DNA of 64,000 nucleotides from Pseudomonas gingeri (GCF_013386115.1 NZ_JACAOR010000005.1:768542-832541), one strand, 5' to 3'; shown: positions 56,420-64,000, numbered from the stretch's first letter. Notes: a model not told the origin generated them from the letters alone. Numbers and translations: made by a program.

Positions 56420-57469
56420 ATGGCTATTCGTTCGCGCACCTCCGACAAATCCTCGTCCCTGCAAGAGCAGGGGCTGTTTCGCAACCAGGCCCCGACTCCT
56501 CACGGCGGTCTGGGCAAGACCCTGGGCATCTTCTGGAAAATGCTGTTCCAGAAGCCGCGCAATACCCGTCCGGCGAACCGCGTACCGGTCGCGGCGTTGA
56601 GCCGTGAGCAACTGTTGGCCGCGCCCGACTTCAGCGTGTTCCGTCTTGGCCATTCGACCCTGTTGCTCAAGTTGCACGGCAAGTTCTGGCTGACCGATCC
56701 GGTGTTCGTCGAGCGCGCCTCGCCGGTGCAGTGGGCCGGACCGAAGCGTTTCCACCAGCCGCCGATCAGCCTGGAAGAGTTGCCACCCATCGAGGCGGTG
56801 ATTCTTTCCCACAATCACTATGACCATCTGGACTACAAGACGGTCCTGCAACTGGCCGAGAAGACCCGGCACTTCCTCGCACCGCTGGGCGTGGGCGATC
56901 TGCTGGTCAAATGGGGTATTCCCGCCGAAAAGGTCCGGCAACTGGACTGGTGGGAGGAAACCACGGTCGATGGCATCCGTTTCGCCGCGACGCCGTCGCA
57001 GCACTTCTCCGGGCGCACGCTGTTCGACAACAACCAGACCCTGTGGGCGTCCTGGGTGATGATCGTCGGTGATGTACGGATTTTCTTCAGCGGCGACAGC
57101 GGCTATTTCGATGGCTTCAAGCAGATCGGCGAGCACTACGGGCCGTTCGACCTGACCCTGATGGAGACCGGTGCCTACAACGTCGACTGGCCCCATGTGC
57201 ACATGCAGCCCGAACAGAGCCTGCAGGCCCACCTGGACCTGAAGGGGCGCTGGTTGCTGCCGATCCACAACGGCACGTTCGACCTGGCGTTCCATGCCTG
57301 GCATGAACCGTTCGATCGGATTCTCGCCCTGGCCTGGGAGCGTAATGTGGCGATCACCACGCCGCAGATGGGCGAGGCGTTCAATCTGCTGCAACCCCAT
57401 CGTGGCCGCGCCTGGTGGCTGGATGCCGAGCAGACGGTAACCGCCGAATTGCCGGCTGCCGCGCGTTAA
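56420..57469 (+). CDS. MBL-fold metallo-hydrolase (UlaG/NAPE-PLD-like)
   Basis: 349 residues. The metal-binding HxHxDH motif is SHNHYDHLD, followed by TPSQHFSGRTLFDN (third His), FFSGDSGYF (Asp ligand) and LPIHNGTFDLAFHAW (last His). FRLGHSTLLLKLHGKFWLTDPVF is typical of the NAPE-PLD/lactonase-like branch. The product is likely cytoplasmic or membrane-associated and may hydrolyse a phosphodiester or lactone. It is probably repressed by the divergent TetR protein. Confidence 0.88.
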   Translation: MAIRSRTSDKSSSLQEQGLFRNQAPTPHGGLGKTLGIFWKMLFQKPRNTRPANRVPVAALSREQLLAAPDFSVFRLGHSTLLLKLHGKFWLTDPVFVERASPVQWAGPKRFHQPPISLEELPPIEAVILSHNHYDHLDYKTVLQLAEKTRHFLAPLGVGDLLVKWGIPAEKVRQLDWWEETTVDGIRFAATPSQHFSGRTLFDNNQTLWASWVMIVGDVRIFFSGDSGYFDGFKQIGEHYGPFDLTLMETGAYNVDWPHVHMQPEQSLQAHLDLKGRWLLPIHNGTFDLAFHAWHEPFDRILALAWERNVAITTPQMGEAFNLLQPHRGRAWWLDAEQTVTAELPAAAR

Positions 57470-57606
57470 GGCATCTGACTCCAACCGTCGACTTTTGGCT
57501 CGACCCGTAACGACCCGTGTCCGGCGCTTCTTGCACAAGTGCCGATTAGGATGACCGGCGCCAGTGAAATGACTCACTGGCTTCTGGTTTGATCAGGACA
57601 CGATTC

Positions 57607-59205
57607 ATGTCTTTACCGTTCAAAAAATGTGCCTTGGCGCTTGCCCAGGCCGCCTTGTTGAATGCCTTGTACCTGACTCCGGCGACAAGCCTGGCAGGCA
57701 TCTGCGAGACGGCCGTTGCCGCGTCGTCACCGCCGACCCAGGACCAGGCTCTGCAGGGGGCTGAGTACTTGAGTGCCAGTGACCTTGGCGAAAGGCTGGC
57801 GCAAGGGTGCTTCACCTCGGTGGCCCTGGTTCGGCACCTGAACGAGCGCATCCGCCGTCTCGATAAGAAAATGATTGAAGAGCGCGCGATCAACGCTGTC
57901 CTCGAGCTTGATCTCGAAGTGCTGAAGGTTGCCCAGGCGCTGGATGAAGAGCGCCGACAGGGAAAAGTCCGCGGTCCGTTGCATGGCGTACCGGTGCTGC
58001 TCAAGGACAATATCGAAACCGGCGACAGCCTGCAGACCGCGGCCGGCTCGCTGGCCATGGTCGGCCAACCGGCGCAACGGGATGCCTTTATCGTCGCCAG
58101 GCTGCGTGAGGCCGGAGCGATCATCCTGGGCAAGACCAACATGAGTGAGTGGGCGAATTTCCGCGGCGACGAACTCCCCGACGGTTGGAGTGGCCGGGGC
58201 GGGCAGACCCATAACCCCCATAAACTCGACGGCGATGTCTGTGGCTCCAGTTCGGGCTCGGCGGCTGCGGTTGCCGCCGGTTTTGCGCCGCTGTCGGTAG
58301 GGACCGAAACCCTGGGCTCGATCATCTGCCCGGCGCAGAGGAATGGTGTCGTGGGGTTGAAACCCTCGGTCGGCCTGATGAGTCGCTCGGGTATCGTCCC
58401 GGGTTCGCGTGAGCTCGACAGCGCCGGCCCGATCACCCGGTCGGTGCGGGACGCCGCCCTGATGCTCAATGCAATGACCGGTCTTGACCCGAAGGACCCG
58501 GCCACGTCACAGGTGCCCGTGGCGAAGGACTACAGCGCATTGCTGAAAGAGGATGCGCTGAAGGGCAAGGTCATCGGTTATCCGAGCCGTTTCCAGCCTG
58601 GCAGCCAGGCCATGGAGGATCATCCGCAGTTTGCCAGGGCGCTGGCGGCCATGAAGGAGGCGGGGGCGCAACTGGTTCCGGTCGATCTGCCGCATACCGA
58701 CTGGAGCCAGGGTGAAACGGCACGCCTGGACCGTTTGTTCGACATGTCGATCAAGCGCGTTCTGCCGGATTATCTCGCCAGCCGCCCCGGCCTGCCGGTT
58801 TCCACGCTGCAGGGGTTGATTGATCACAACGAAAGCCAGCCAGCAGAGGAAAACCATAACCAGAATCTGTTGAAAAGGGCCAATGCGCTGGTACTGGACG
58901 AAGGCAAGTACCTGCAACTGGTCTCCGAACTTGGAGGAGAAGCCCGGACAAATATCGACAGTGTATTGGTCAAGCATGGTCTGGATGCAATCCTGGGTGA
59001 CCCGCATCCGTGGGCATTCCTGGAGGTTGCCAGCGTCGCCCTGGCGGGATACCCGGGGATAACCGTGCCTTCGGGGCTGGATGTCGACGGTATGCCGACC
59101 TGGGTTCACTTCTTCGCCGGCCGCTGGAGCGAGGCCGAGCTGCTGGCGGTTGCCTATGGCTATGAACAGGTTTCCGCGCAACTGGTCCACCCGGATCTGT
59201 CCTGA
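57607..59205 (+). CDS. Secreted amidase, amidase-signature family
   Basis: 532 residues with an N-terminal signal-like segment (ALALAQAALLNALYLTPATSLA). The Ser-cisSer-Lys triad is visible: Lys in VLLKDNIETG (about 139), cis-Ser in GSSSGSAAAVAAG, and nucleophile Ser in SVGTETLGSI. Members hydrolyse amides such as peptide amides, fatty amides or aryl amides. ATG 57607 is preferred to the TTG at 57589. A hairpin follows the gene. Confidence 0.88.
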   Translation: MSLPFKKCALALAQAALLNALYLTPATSLAGICETAVAASSPPTQDQALQGAEYLSASDLGERLAQGCFTSVALVRHLNERIRRLDKKMIEERAINAVLELDLEVLKVAQALDEERRQGKVRGPLHGVPVLLKDNIETGDSLQTAAGSLAMVGQPAQRDAFIVARLREAGAIILGKTNMSEWANFRGDELPDGWSGRGGQTHNPHKLDGDVCGSSSGSAAAVAAGFAPLSVGTETLGSIICPAQRNGVVGLKPSVGLMSRSGIVPGSRELDSAGPITRSVRDAALMLNAMTGLDPKDPATSQVPVAKDYSALLKEDALKGKVIGYPSRFQPGSQAMEDHPQFARALAAMKEAGAQLVPVDLPHTDWSQGETARLDRLFDMSIKRVLPDYLASRPGLPVSTLQGLIDHNESQPAEENHNQNLLKRANALVLDEGKYLQLVSELGGEARTNIDSVLVKHGLDAILGDPHPWAFLEVASVALAGYPGITVPSGLDVDGMPTWVHFFAGRWSEAELLAVAYGYEQVSAQLVHPDLS

Positions 59206-59221
59206 CCTCTCCCGGTGAAGT

Positions 59222-59247
59222 GAGCAAGCCCGTTGGCGGGCTTGCTC
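59222..59247. terminator. Bidirectional terminator after the amidase gene
   Basis: GAGCAAGCCCG and its exact complement form an 11-bp stem with a TTGG loop, 17 bases after the amidase stop and before a convergent SDR gene. Confidence 0.8.
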
Positions 59248-59256
59248 CGGGGCGGG

Positions 59257-60060
59257 TCAGGCGCCGGTCAGGTAACGTGGCGCCGGCCGGCTGTGGGACA
59301 GATTGGGGCCCAGTGCCAGTCGGGCCTGCTCGTAGGCCTGCCAGTCGGCGATATCCGGCAGCGACGGAATGGTCACCAGTTCTCCCTGGGCCAGGCCGGC
59401 GAGGGCGGCGTCCACCATCTGCTCGGCGCTCATGACGATCTCGCTCGGCAGGTGCTGGACCGACAGGCCGGCCACGTCCCAGAACTCGGTGCTGGTGGCG
59501 CCTGGCAGCACGGCCTGGAGCTTGATGCCCTTGTCGCTCAGTTCATGGTGCAGCGACTGGGTGAATGCCAGCACATAGGCCTTGGTCCCGCCATATACCC
59601 CGTTCAGCAGTTGCGGCGCCAGGGCGACGATGGAGGCGATATTGACGATCGTCCCTTCACCACGGGCCACGAAGCTGGCCGCGGCAGATTTTGCCAGGCG
59701 GGTAAGGGCGACGACGTTCAGTTGAATCATCGCATCCATCTTGGCCTGCTCGGACTCCAGAAGCGGGGACGCGGCGCCCACCCCGGCGTTATTGATCAGG
59801 ACACGGATACGGCTGTCGGTTTCCAGGATATGGGCGATGCGGGCCAGGTCGCGGTTGTCGTTCAGGTCGGCCTGGACCACTTCGATGGTGCGCTGGGTTT
59901 CCTGGCCCAGGCGCAGTGCCAGTTTTTCCAGGCGTTCGCGATTGCGGGCGACGAGGATCAGGTCGTGGCCGCTGCGCGCCAGGCGATCGGCATACAGGGC
60001 GCCAATGCCGGAGGAGGCGCCAGTGATCAGGGCCACGCCTGGGTGGGATGTTTGAGTCAT
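59257..60060 (-). CDS. Short-chain dehydrogenase/reductase (DltE-like)
   Basis: 267 residues from ATG 60060. TGASSGIGALYADRLA binds NAD(P), followed by NNAGVGA, the Ser in VNIASIVALAP and YGGTKAYVLAF (Tyr-x3-Lys). It resembles the YqjQ/DltE-like SDRs. It is divergent from a GlxA-type AraC regulator gene across about 118 bp, so control by that regulator is likely. Confidence 0.88.
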   Translation of the reverse strand: MTQTSHPGVALITGASSGIGALYADRLARSGHDLILVARNRERLEKLALRLGQETQRTIEVVQADLNDNRDLARIAHILETDSRIRVLINNAGVGAASPLLESEQAKMDAMIQLNVVALTRLAKSAAASFVARGEGTIVNIASIVALAPQLLNGVYGGTKAYVLAFTQSLHHELSDKGIKLQAVLPGATSTEFWDVAGLSVQHLPSEIVMSAEQMVDAALAGLAQGELVTIPSLPDIADWQAYEQARLALGPNLSHSRPAPRYLTGA

Positions 60061-60178
60061 AACGAGTCTCCAGAATGGCCGGCGAGATGTCGGCGTTGCT
60101 GGAACCAAGATTATGGTGGTAATTTATTGTCAGCAATGTCAGATATCCCACCTTTTAGGACATCCCGGAGAACCTTCT

Positions 60179-61117
60179 ATGATCAGCGTCGGCATTATCC
60201 TGTTCCCGGGTTTCCAGGCGCTGACGCTGGCTACCGGTTCGGTCTTCGAGCATGCCAATCTGCAAGTGGAGCGTGAGGTCTACCGGGTCGACCTGGTTTC
60301 CGAGCACGGCGGCGTGGTCAGGAGCTCCATGGGTTTTGGTGTCGAGACCAGGCCGTTCGGTGCACAGGAGTACGACACCCTGCTGGTGGTGGGCGATAAC
60401 GACCTGGTGCCCGGCGCGTGCGGCTTGATTGACTATCTGCGTGCTGCCCCGGCCTTTGCCCGGCGCATCACCTCGGCCTGCACCGGCTCGTTTCATCTGG
60501 CCGCGGCCGGCCTGCTCGAGGGGCGCCGGGCGACGACCCACTGGTATCACGCGCGAATCTTCCGGCAGCGGTATCCGGGTGTCCGGCTTGAAGAGGATCG
60601 GATCTTCACCGTGGACGGGCCGATCTGGACCTCGGCCGGCATGACCGCCAGTATCGACCTGGCCTTGGCCCTGGTGGAGCAGGACCTGGGCGTGGAAGTG
60701 ACCCGGGAGCTGGCACGCACTCTGGTGGTGTATCACCGTCGGGCGGGTGGTCAGTCGCAGTTTTCCGCGCTGCTGGCCCTTGATCCGAAGTCCGATCGCG
60801 TGCAGAGCGCCCTGGCCTTTGCCCAGGAGAACCTGCGGGAGGATCTGTCCGTCGAGCAACTGGCGCAAGTGGCGCATCTCAGTCCCCGGCAGTTCAGCCG
60901 CCTGTTTCGGGCGGAAACCGGCCAGTCACCGGCCAAGGCCATTGAACACCTGCGCCTGGAGGCGGCCCGGTTGATGATGGAGTCGGGCTGGCATTCCATC
61001 GATATCGTTGCCCGAGACACCGGTTTCGGTGACGCCGAGCGCATGCGCCGGGCCTTTCTGCGGGCCTACGGACAGCCGCCGCAGGTCATACGGCGGTCGC
61101 TGCAACTGCAGCTCTAG
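60179..61117 (+). CDS. GlxA-family transcriptional regulator (DJ-1/PfpI + AraC HTH)
   Basis: 312 residues. The N-terminal DJ-1/PfpI-like domain (about 1-170) has VGIILFPGFQALTLATGS and ITSACTGSFHLAAAGLL, with Cys in the nucleophile-elbow position. The C-terminal AraC domain (about 215-310) contains LSVEQLAQVAHLSPRQFSRLFRAETG and DIVARDTGFGDAERMRRAFLRAYGQPP. The ATG at 60179 follows GGAGAACCTTCT. It probably controls the divergent SDR gene. Confidence 0.92.
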   Translation: MISVGIILFPGFQALTLATGSVFEHANLQVEREVYRVDLVSEHGGVVRSSMGFGVETRPFGAQEYDTLLVVGDNDLVPGACGLIDYLRAAPAFARRITSACTGSFHLAAAGLLEGRRATTHWYHARIFRQRYPGVRLEEDRIFTVDGPIWTSAGMTASIDLALALVEQDLGVEVTRELARTLVVYHRRAGGQSQFSALLALDPKSDRVQSALAFAQENLREDLSVEQLAQVAHLSPRQFSRLFRAETGQSPAKAIEHLRLEAARLMMESGWHSIDIVARDTGFGDAERMRRAFLRAYGQPPQVIRRSLQLQL

Positions 61118-61224
61118 ACGCTGCACAAGACGACCTGCCCGTCGTCGGCTAAGTGCGTGGGCCAGGGCCTGGGAGGCCGCCGGTCTATCATGGAGCGTGA
61201 GACAGGATGTGCTCAGGAATCCTT

Positions 61225-61785
61225 ATGGCCTACAGAATCCACCTTTTCGGTGCCTCCGGCTCCGGCACCACGACCCTGGGCCGGGCACTGGCCGAGCGCC
61301 TGGGTATCGCGCATTTCGACTCGGACAACTTCTACTGGCAGCCCAGTGAACAGCCCTTCAGTTGCAAGCGGCCGAGGGACGAACGGATACGCCTGTTACG
61401 TGAACAGCTTGCCGGGCATGACAGCTGGATACTCTCCGGTTCGCTGTGCGGTTGGGGCGATGCACTGATCCCGGCGTTTACCCATGCCATTTTCGTCTGG
61501 CTGGCCCCCGAGGTTCGCCTGCAACGTCTGCGATGGCGGGAGTTCCAGCGTTACGGTGCACGAATATATCCGGGCGGTGAACGTTTTCTTGCCACACAGA
61601 CCTTTCTGGACTGGGCCGCCGGTTATGACACGGGTGACCACGGCACCCGCAGCCTGAAACGCCATGAAACCTGGATCAAGGAACTGAGATGCCCGTTGCT
61701 GCGGGTGGACTCCACTCATTATCCGGTAGAAGCCCTGGTCGACCATGTGATCGAAGAGCTTGACCGGGCATCAATCGCCCGCTGA
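61225..61785 (+). CDS. P-loop nucleotide kinase-like protein with a variant Walker A
   Basis: 186 residues. The N-terminal loop reads IHLFGASGSGTTTLGRALAERLG: the usual GxxxxGK[ST] is GASGSGTT, so the Walker A lysine is Thr. This GSGTTT form occurs in a recognised subgroup of adenylate-kinase-like P-loop proteins. FDSDNFYWQP follows, where kinases bind the acceptor. The activity is unknown. ATG 61225 has AGGAAT upstream. Confidence 0.78.
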   Translation: MAYRIHLFGASGSGTTTLGRALAERLGIAHFDSDNFYWQPSEQPFSCKRPRDERIRLLREQLAGHDSWILSGSLCGWGDALIPAFTHAIFVWLAPEVRLQRLRWREFQRYGARIYPGGERFLATQTFLDWAAGYDTGDHGTRSLKRHETWIKELRCPLLRVDSTHYPVEALVDHVIEELDRASIAR

Positions 61786-61844
61786 CATCAGCGCTTTGCT
61801 CAAGCCATCTTCGGACGTCCTGCCGCCAGGTGGGCATTCATCGC

Positions 61845-62174
61845 TCATTCGATCATTTCGAAATCTTCGCGCTTGATCGGATCCGGCGTGCAGCCGCGAA
61901 TATTCATCCCCCGACCTGGTGCAAAGCCGGGGAAAAATACCAGGCCCTCGGCTTCCAGGCGAAAGGCCAGTGCCAGGCGGGTGACATCCTTGAGCGGTTC
62001 ACCGGCCTCGAAACGCTGGATGGCGGCCACCGAGACGCCGGATTCCCGTGACAACTGCTCCTGGCTCCAGCCCAGCATGACGCGGGCCTGGGCACAGTGC
62101 TTGGGCGTGAATTGATGAAGCACGATGCGCTCGGCGGTGGTCCTTGGCACTGAAAGGCTGGCTGGGCAGGACAT
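61845..62174 (-). CDS. XRE-family transcriptional regulator
   Basis: 109 residues. A Cro/CI-type HTH spans about 28-82 (CAQARVMLGWSQEQLSRESGVSVAAIQRFEAG), with a short C-terminal extension. Single-domain XRE proteins often act as antitoxins or phage-type repressors. It lies next to an eroded toxin-antitoxin patch, and an SOS-box-like site stands 34 bases before its start, so its transcription may respond to DNA damage. Confidence 0.82.
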   Translation of the reverse strand: MSCPASLSVPRTTAERIVLHQFTPKHCAQARVMLGWSQEQLSRESGVSVAAIQRFEAGEPLKDVTRLALAFRLEAEGLVFFPGFAPGRGMNIRGCTPDPIKREDFEMIE

Positions 62175-62207
62175 GCTGTTCTCCGGTATCGATCAGGATG
62201 AAATGTA

Positions 62208-62223
62208 CTGTGTTTTTGTACAG
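62208..62223. promoter_or_regulatory. Candidate LexA (SOS) box
   Basis: CTG-N10-CAG within TACTGTGTTTTTGTACAGTT, close to the gamma-proteobacterial LexA consensus. It is 34 bases upstream of the XRE gene ATG (minus strand) and could also serve a plus-strand transcript into the decayed region. Confidence 0.6.
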
Positions 62224-62349
62224 TTGTTTGTGAGCCTGATCAACCGGTTTTTCAGGATTCCGATTATCGGTATGGGAGCCGCGATGGCGGGTGCACCCAG
62301 CAGATGACATTTTCTGTAACTGCCTTTGCTTTGATGGGGAGAAAGTTGG

Positions 62350-62628
62350 TTGTGTGTGGTGTGTATAAAAGGTCTGTTGGCCGATGGGGAGCCGCTGCCT
62401 CATGCACGGGAGGTGGATGTCTATCTGGACGTGCCTGATTACGCGGGTGGGTTGTGGGCCCTTGTCGATTTTGATCTGACGCCTTACCTGGGCAAGTCGG
62501 TGAGATTCAACGCGTCACTGCCTGAGCACCTGCTTGAGCGGATCGACGAACGTGTCCAAAAAGATCAACGCTATGCCTCACGCTCCGGCTTTCTGGCGAC
62601 GGCGGCCTTGCGTGAGTTGTATGCCTGA
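62350..62628 (+). pseudogene. HicB-family antitoxin, N-terminally truncated
   Basis: The frame keeps the HicB C-terminal two-thirds: LLADGEPLPHAREVDVYLDV, PDYAGGLWALVDFDLTPYLGK and the DNA-binding ribbon-helix-helix VRFNASLPEHLLERIDERVQ...RSGFLATAALREL. The N-terminal part of the RNase-H-like fold (about 45 residues) is missing, and no hicA toxin gene is upstream. The residual RHH part could still be expressed from ATG 62350 without an obvious ribosome site. Confidence 0.75.
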
Positions 62629-62677
62629 ACGCCTTCATATCCAAAGCGAGATGACTGGGAGGGAGGCAATCACCTGA

Positions 62678-63105
62678 TCATGGACCGATCATTCGCTGGT
62701 GCAGATCCGGGAATAAAAGCTGCGCAAACCAGATTGGCAAGCCGGGATACAGGTCACGGGCTTTAGGACTGCGGCTCTCTACAAGGCCCAAGTTTGTGAG
62801 TGTCTTGAGTTGTTCGATGGCGGTGCGCTCATTGAGGCCCGTGAACACCTTGAAATCAGCGCGACTGATCTTTCCTTGTGTCAAAAGGACGTGCAATGCG
62901 CGAACTGGCCTTCAATCAGATTGCTGTAAAAACTGCTGGTCACGCGAAGGAGCCCACCAACCCGAGAGGTCATCTCAGGTGAAACCATTCCTGTCAGCTT
63001 CCCAGCCTGGAAGTGGATTTCCTCTGCCAGCTTCAGAAGCTCTGAGGGGAAAGCTGGCATGAGGGGTTCAAGCCAGTGGTTTCCTATCATCAAAGTGGAG
63101 GGCAT
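62678..63105 (-). pseudogene. Fic-family gene with catalytic core deleted and frameshifted
   Basis: Two minus-strand frames abut. The first (63105 to 62881) gives a Fic N-terminus ending GLLRVTSSFYSNLIEGQ, where intact proteins continue HNTxP. The second (to 62678) gives a Fic C-terminal winged-helix part (ALHVLLTQGKISRADFKVF, LTNLGLVESRS). The two are in different frames and the roughly 200-300-residue centre with the HPFxxGNGR active site is absent. A deletion near 62890 explains this. The gene cannot make an active AMP-transferase. Confidence 0.8.
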
Positions 63106-63118
63106 TTGGGCTCCTTTT

Positions 63119-63225
63119 GCAGATTTTTTTGCAGATTTTTTTAGGGCTGAATGTCTTTACGTAAAAGGGCTTCAGGCATTTATAGCATCAATTTTTTAAG
63201 AGGATCTGCAGATTTTTTTGCAGAT
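63119..63225. repeat. T-rich tandem repeats GCAGATTTTTTT
   Basis: The 12-base unit occurs in tandem at 63119-63142 and again at 63208-63219, followed by a partial unit at 63220-63225. The surrounding 63106-63390 is AT-richer than the genome and has no recognisable gene. It lies upstream of the Fic remnant. Confidence 0.75.
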
Positions 63226-63390
63226 ATTACTGGAAGGGGGCGCTCGTTTCGCGATTGCTCTGGAAAGCGCGGTCTTATCTTTAGGTTTCCTACCGCTACG
63301 TCAGTAAATTCACCGGCCAATTGCCGATTGTGGTGGATTGTTCCTGATGGAGAAGCAGGCTTAGAGTCTGAGCCATTCGCTGGAAAATCT

Positions 63391-63612
63391 GGCGAAAAGG
63401 GTTTCGCAGCCCTTTTGCAAGGTACGAAAAAGCATCATGCAGACGCCTGTGGCTGTATATTTGCCGCGGCTCGTTTCATGGTGGCTGTGTGTGGGAGGCT
63501 TTCGAGCCTGCCGAATTTCGTACCTTTTTCGGTCTGCGAACCCGCACACAGCTGCCACCCATTTCGTTTCGCAGCGAGGGGTGGTCAATTCCTTAAGGTA
63601 CGGAGTTTGACT
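63391..63612 (+). other. Strongly self-complementary leader upstream of the DUF3077-like gene
   Basis: Within 220 bases: hairpin AAAAGGG/CCCTTTT (63396-63417); long-range arms GGTACGAAA (63421-63429) and TTTCGTACC (63516-63524); and GGTGGCTGTGTG (63480-63491) with CACACAGCTGCCACC (63545-63559, three-base bulge). The last two pairs cross, a pseudoknot topology, or are mutually exclusive alternatives. TTTCGCAGC occurs twice (63402-63410 and near 63567-63575). No gene is supported here. The block may be a structured RNA or regulatory leader. Confidence 0.55.
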
Positions 63613-63909
63613 ATGGATACCGAGCACATCCCCAGGCGCTTTATCCCGATGGACAGCGTCTCCACCCAGTTCCCCGTTCTGTACATCGACCGCAATGCGC
63701 CGCTGGTTGATCTGCATGCCTGCGTCAGCGAACGCATTCGGGCGGTCAACAAGTTGATGACCTTGTTTACCTGTAGCCGGCTGAGCGATAGCGATCCGCA
63801 AGACCTGGGCAACATTGCCGCTATTTCGCGATTGTTGCTACAGGATGCCAGTGACGTATTTGATGTGATCGAAACGCGAGGGCTGAAAGAGCAGCGTGTA
63901 GCTTCCTGA
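63613..63909 (+). CDS. Small protein, DUF3077-like
   Basis: 98 residues. The pattern VLYIDRNAPLVDLHACVSERIRAVNKLMTLF followed by AAISRLLLQDASDVFDVIETRG resembles the short helical DUF3077-type proteins that occur in many copies in Pseudomonas genomes. Function unknown. CGGAG lies 7 bases before ATG 63613. It is preceded by a highly structured 220-base leader, and the gene ends before a terminator hairpin. Confidence 0.7.
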   Translation: MDTEHIPRRFIPMDSVSTQFPVLYIDRNAPLVDLHACVSERIRAVNKLMTLFTCSRLSDSDPQDLGNIAAISRLLLQDASDVFDVIETRGLKEQRVAS

Positions 63910-63927
63910 TACAGGTAGGCAAATAAA

Positions 63928-63953
63928 AAAGCCCTGAACAAGTTCAGGGCTTT
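63928..63953 (-). terminator. Intrinsic terminator, strongest in the minus direction
   Basis: AAAGCCCTGAA/TTCAGGGCTTT forms an 11-bp stem with a CAAG loop. On the minus strand it is followed by TTTTTTATTTG, a proper T tract, and so fits a minus-strand gene ending just to the right; it may also stop the small plus-strand gene. Confidence 0.85.
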
Positions 63954-63965
63954 CAGCTTTCCGGA

Positions 63966-64000
63966 CTATTCGTTCAGGACGAAGATCAATCCCAGCTCAA
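63966..64000 (-). CDS. C-terminal end of a minus-strand gene (rest outside window)
   Basis: The last 35 bases read, on the minus strand, ELGLIFVLNE and then TAG (63966-63968). The frame is followed by the terminator at 63928-63953, as expected for a gene end. Only eleven or so codons are visible, so the product cannot be identified. Confidence 0.4.
   Translation of the reverse strand, partial: ELGLIFVLNE

Noticed and set aside
62125..62307. 60-codon plus-strand frame overlapping the XRE gene start and the SOS-like box
   Set aside because: It begins inside the XRE gene on the other strand, contains the regulatory region and has no recognisable domain.
63119..63225. Possible CRISPR-like or attachment-site repeats
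   Set aside because: Units are only 12 bases, T-rich, without regular spacers or flanking integrase or cas genes.
63151..63612. In-frame upstream extension of the small DUF3077-like gene, giving 252 codons
   Set aside because: The extra N-terminal part runs through repeats and inverted repeats, has no ribosome site, and the short gene has its own good start at 63613.
1..64000. tRNA, rRNA, IS elements and intact prophage
   Set aside because: I saw no cloverleaf-type tRNA, rRNA segments, transposase, integrase or phage structural genes on reading both strands, though a tool scan would be more sensitive for tRNA.

Overview
This window looks like chromosomal DNA from a Pseudomonas of the fluorescens lineage. 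The evidence is high GC with strong third-position bias, REP/REPIN repeats of the pseudomonad type between genes, an OprD-family porin, a GntR/GntK/GntT gluconate locus, a FecR/TonB-receptor pair, and many LysR genes each divergent from a small metabolic gene. I see no rRNA, tRNA, CRISPR array, insertion sequence or intact prophage. The species assignment is inference.

Layout. 1-7.9 kb: the 3' end of a FecR-type anti-sigma gene, a TonB-dependent receptor with a signalling domain, two orphan ABC substrate-binding proteins (a betaine-type and a sulfonate-type), an ornithine-cyclodeaminase-family protein and a HAL/PAL-family lyase. The lyase lacks the Ala-Ser-Gly triad that forms the MIO cofactor, so this set may be an uncharacterised uptake and breakdown route for a quaternary-ammonium (betaine) compound; I rate it the most interesting part of the window. 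7.9-12 kb: GST/LysR pair, a soluble double-PAS chemoreceptor, a hypothetical protein. 12-18 kb: sugar-acid region with a semialdehyde dehydrogenase, a uronate-dehydrogenase-like protein and gntR-gntK-gntT, with three matching palindromic GntR operator candidates. 18-20 kb: alaC and a GyrI-like protein. 20-28.4 kb: the kdp high-affinity potassium system, in the unusual order kdpF-(small ORF)-kdpA-kdpC-kdpB-kdpD-kdpE.

28.4-41 kb: acetyltransferases (one tandem pair), a delta-60 repeat protein, a DGPF/AHSA1/ECF42-type sigma operon with a fitting promoter candidate, then LysR-controlled modules for SDR enzymes, a PACE efflux pump and an NmrA-like protein. 41-52 kb: Pit phosphate transporter, ZntB/CorA transporter, FlxA-like protein, a DUF1445 hydro-lyase/MFS/OprD uptake module, PepSY protein, GlpQ phosphodiesterase, a small protein behind an RBS-occluding hairpin, and a glutamine-amidotransferase/LysR pair. 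52-61.8 kb: DUF1003 protein, a second double-PAS chemoreceptor paralogous to the first, MASE2-GGDEF cyclase, TetR/MBL-hydrolase pair with a clean operator, secreted amidase, SDR/GlxA-type regulator pair and a P-loop kinase-like protein.

61.8-64 kb is lower-GC and decayed: an XRE regulator with an SOS-box-like site, a truncated HicB antitoxin, a Fic gene that lost its catalytic core, short T-rich tandem repeats, and a strongly self-complementary leader before a small DUF3077-like gene. This looks like an eroded toxin-antitoxin/accessory patch.
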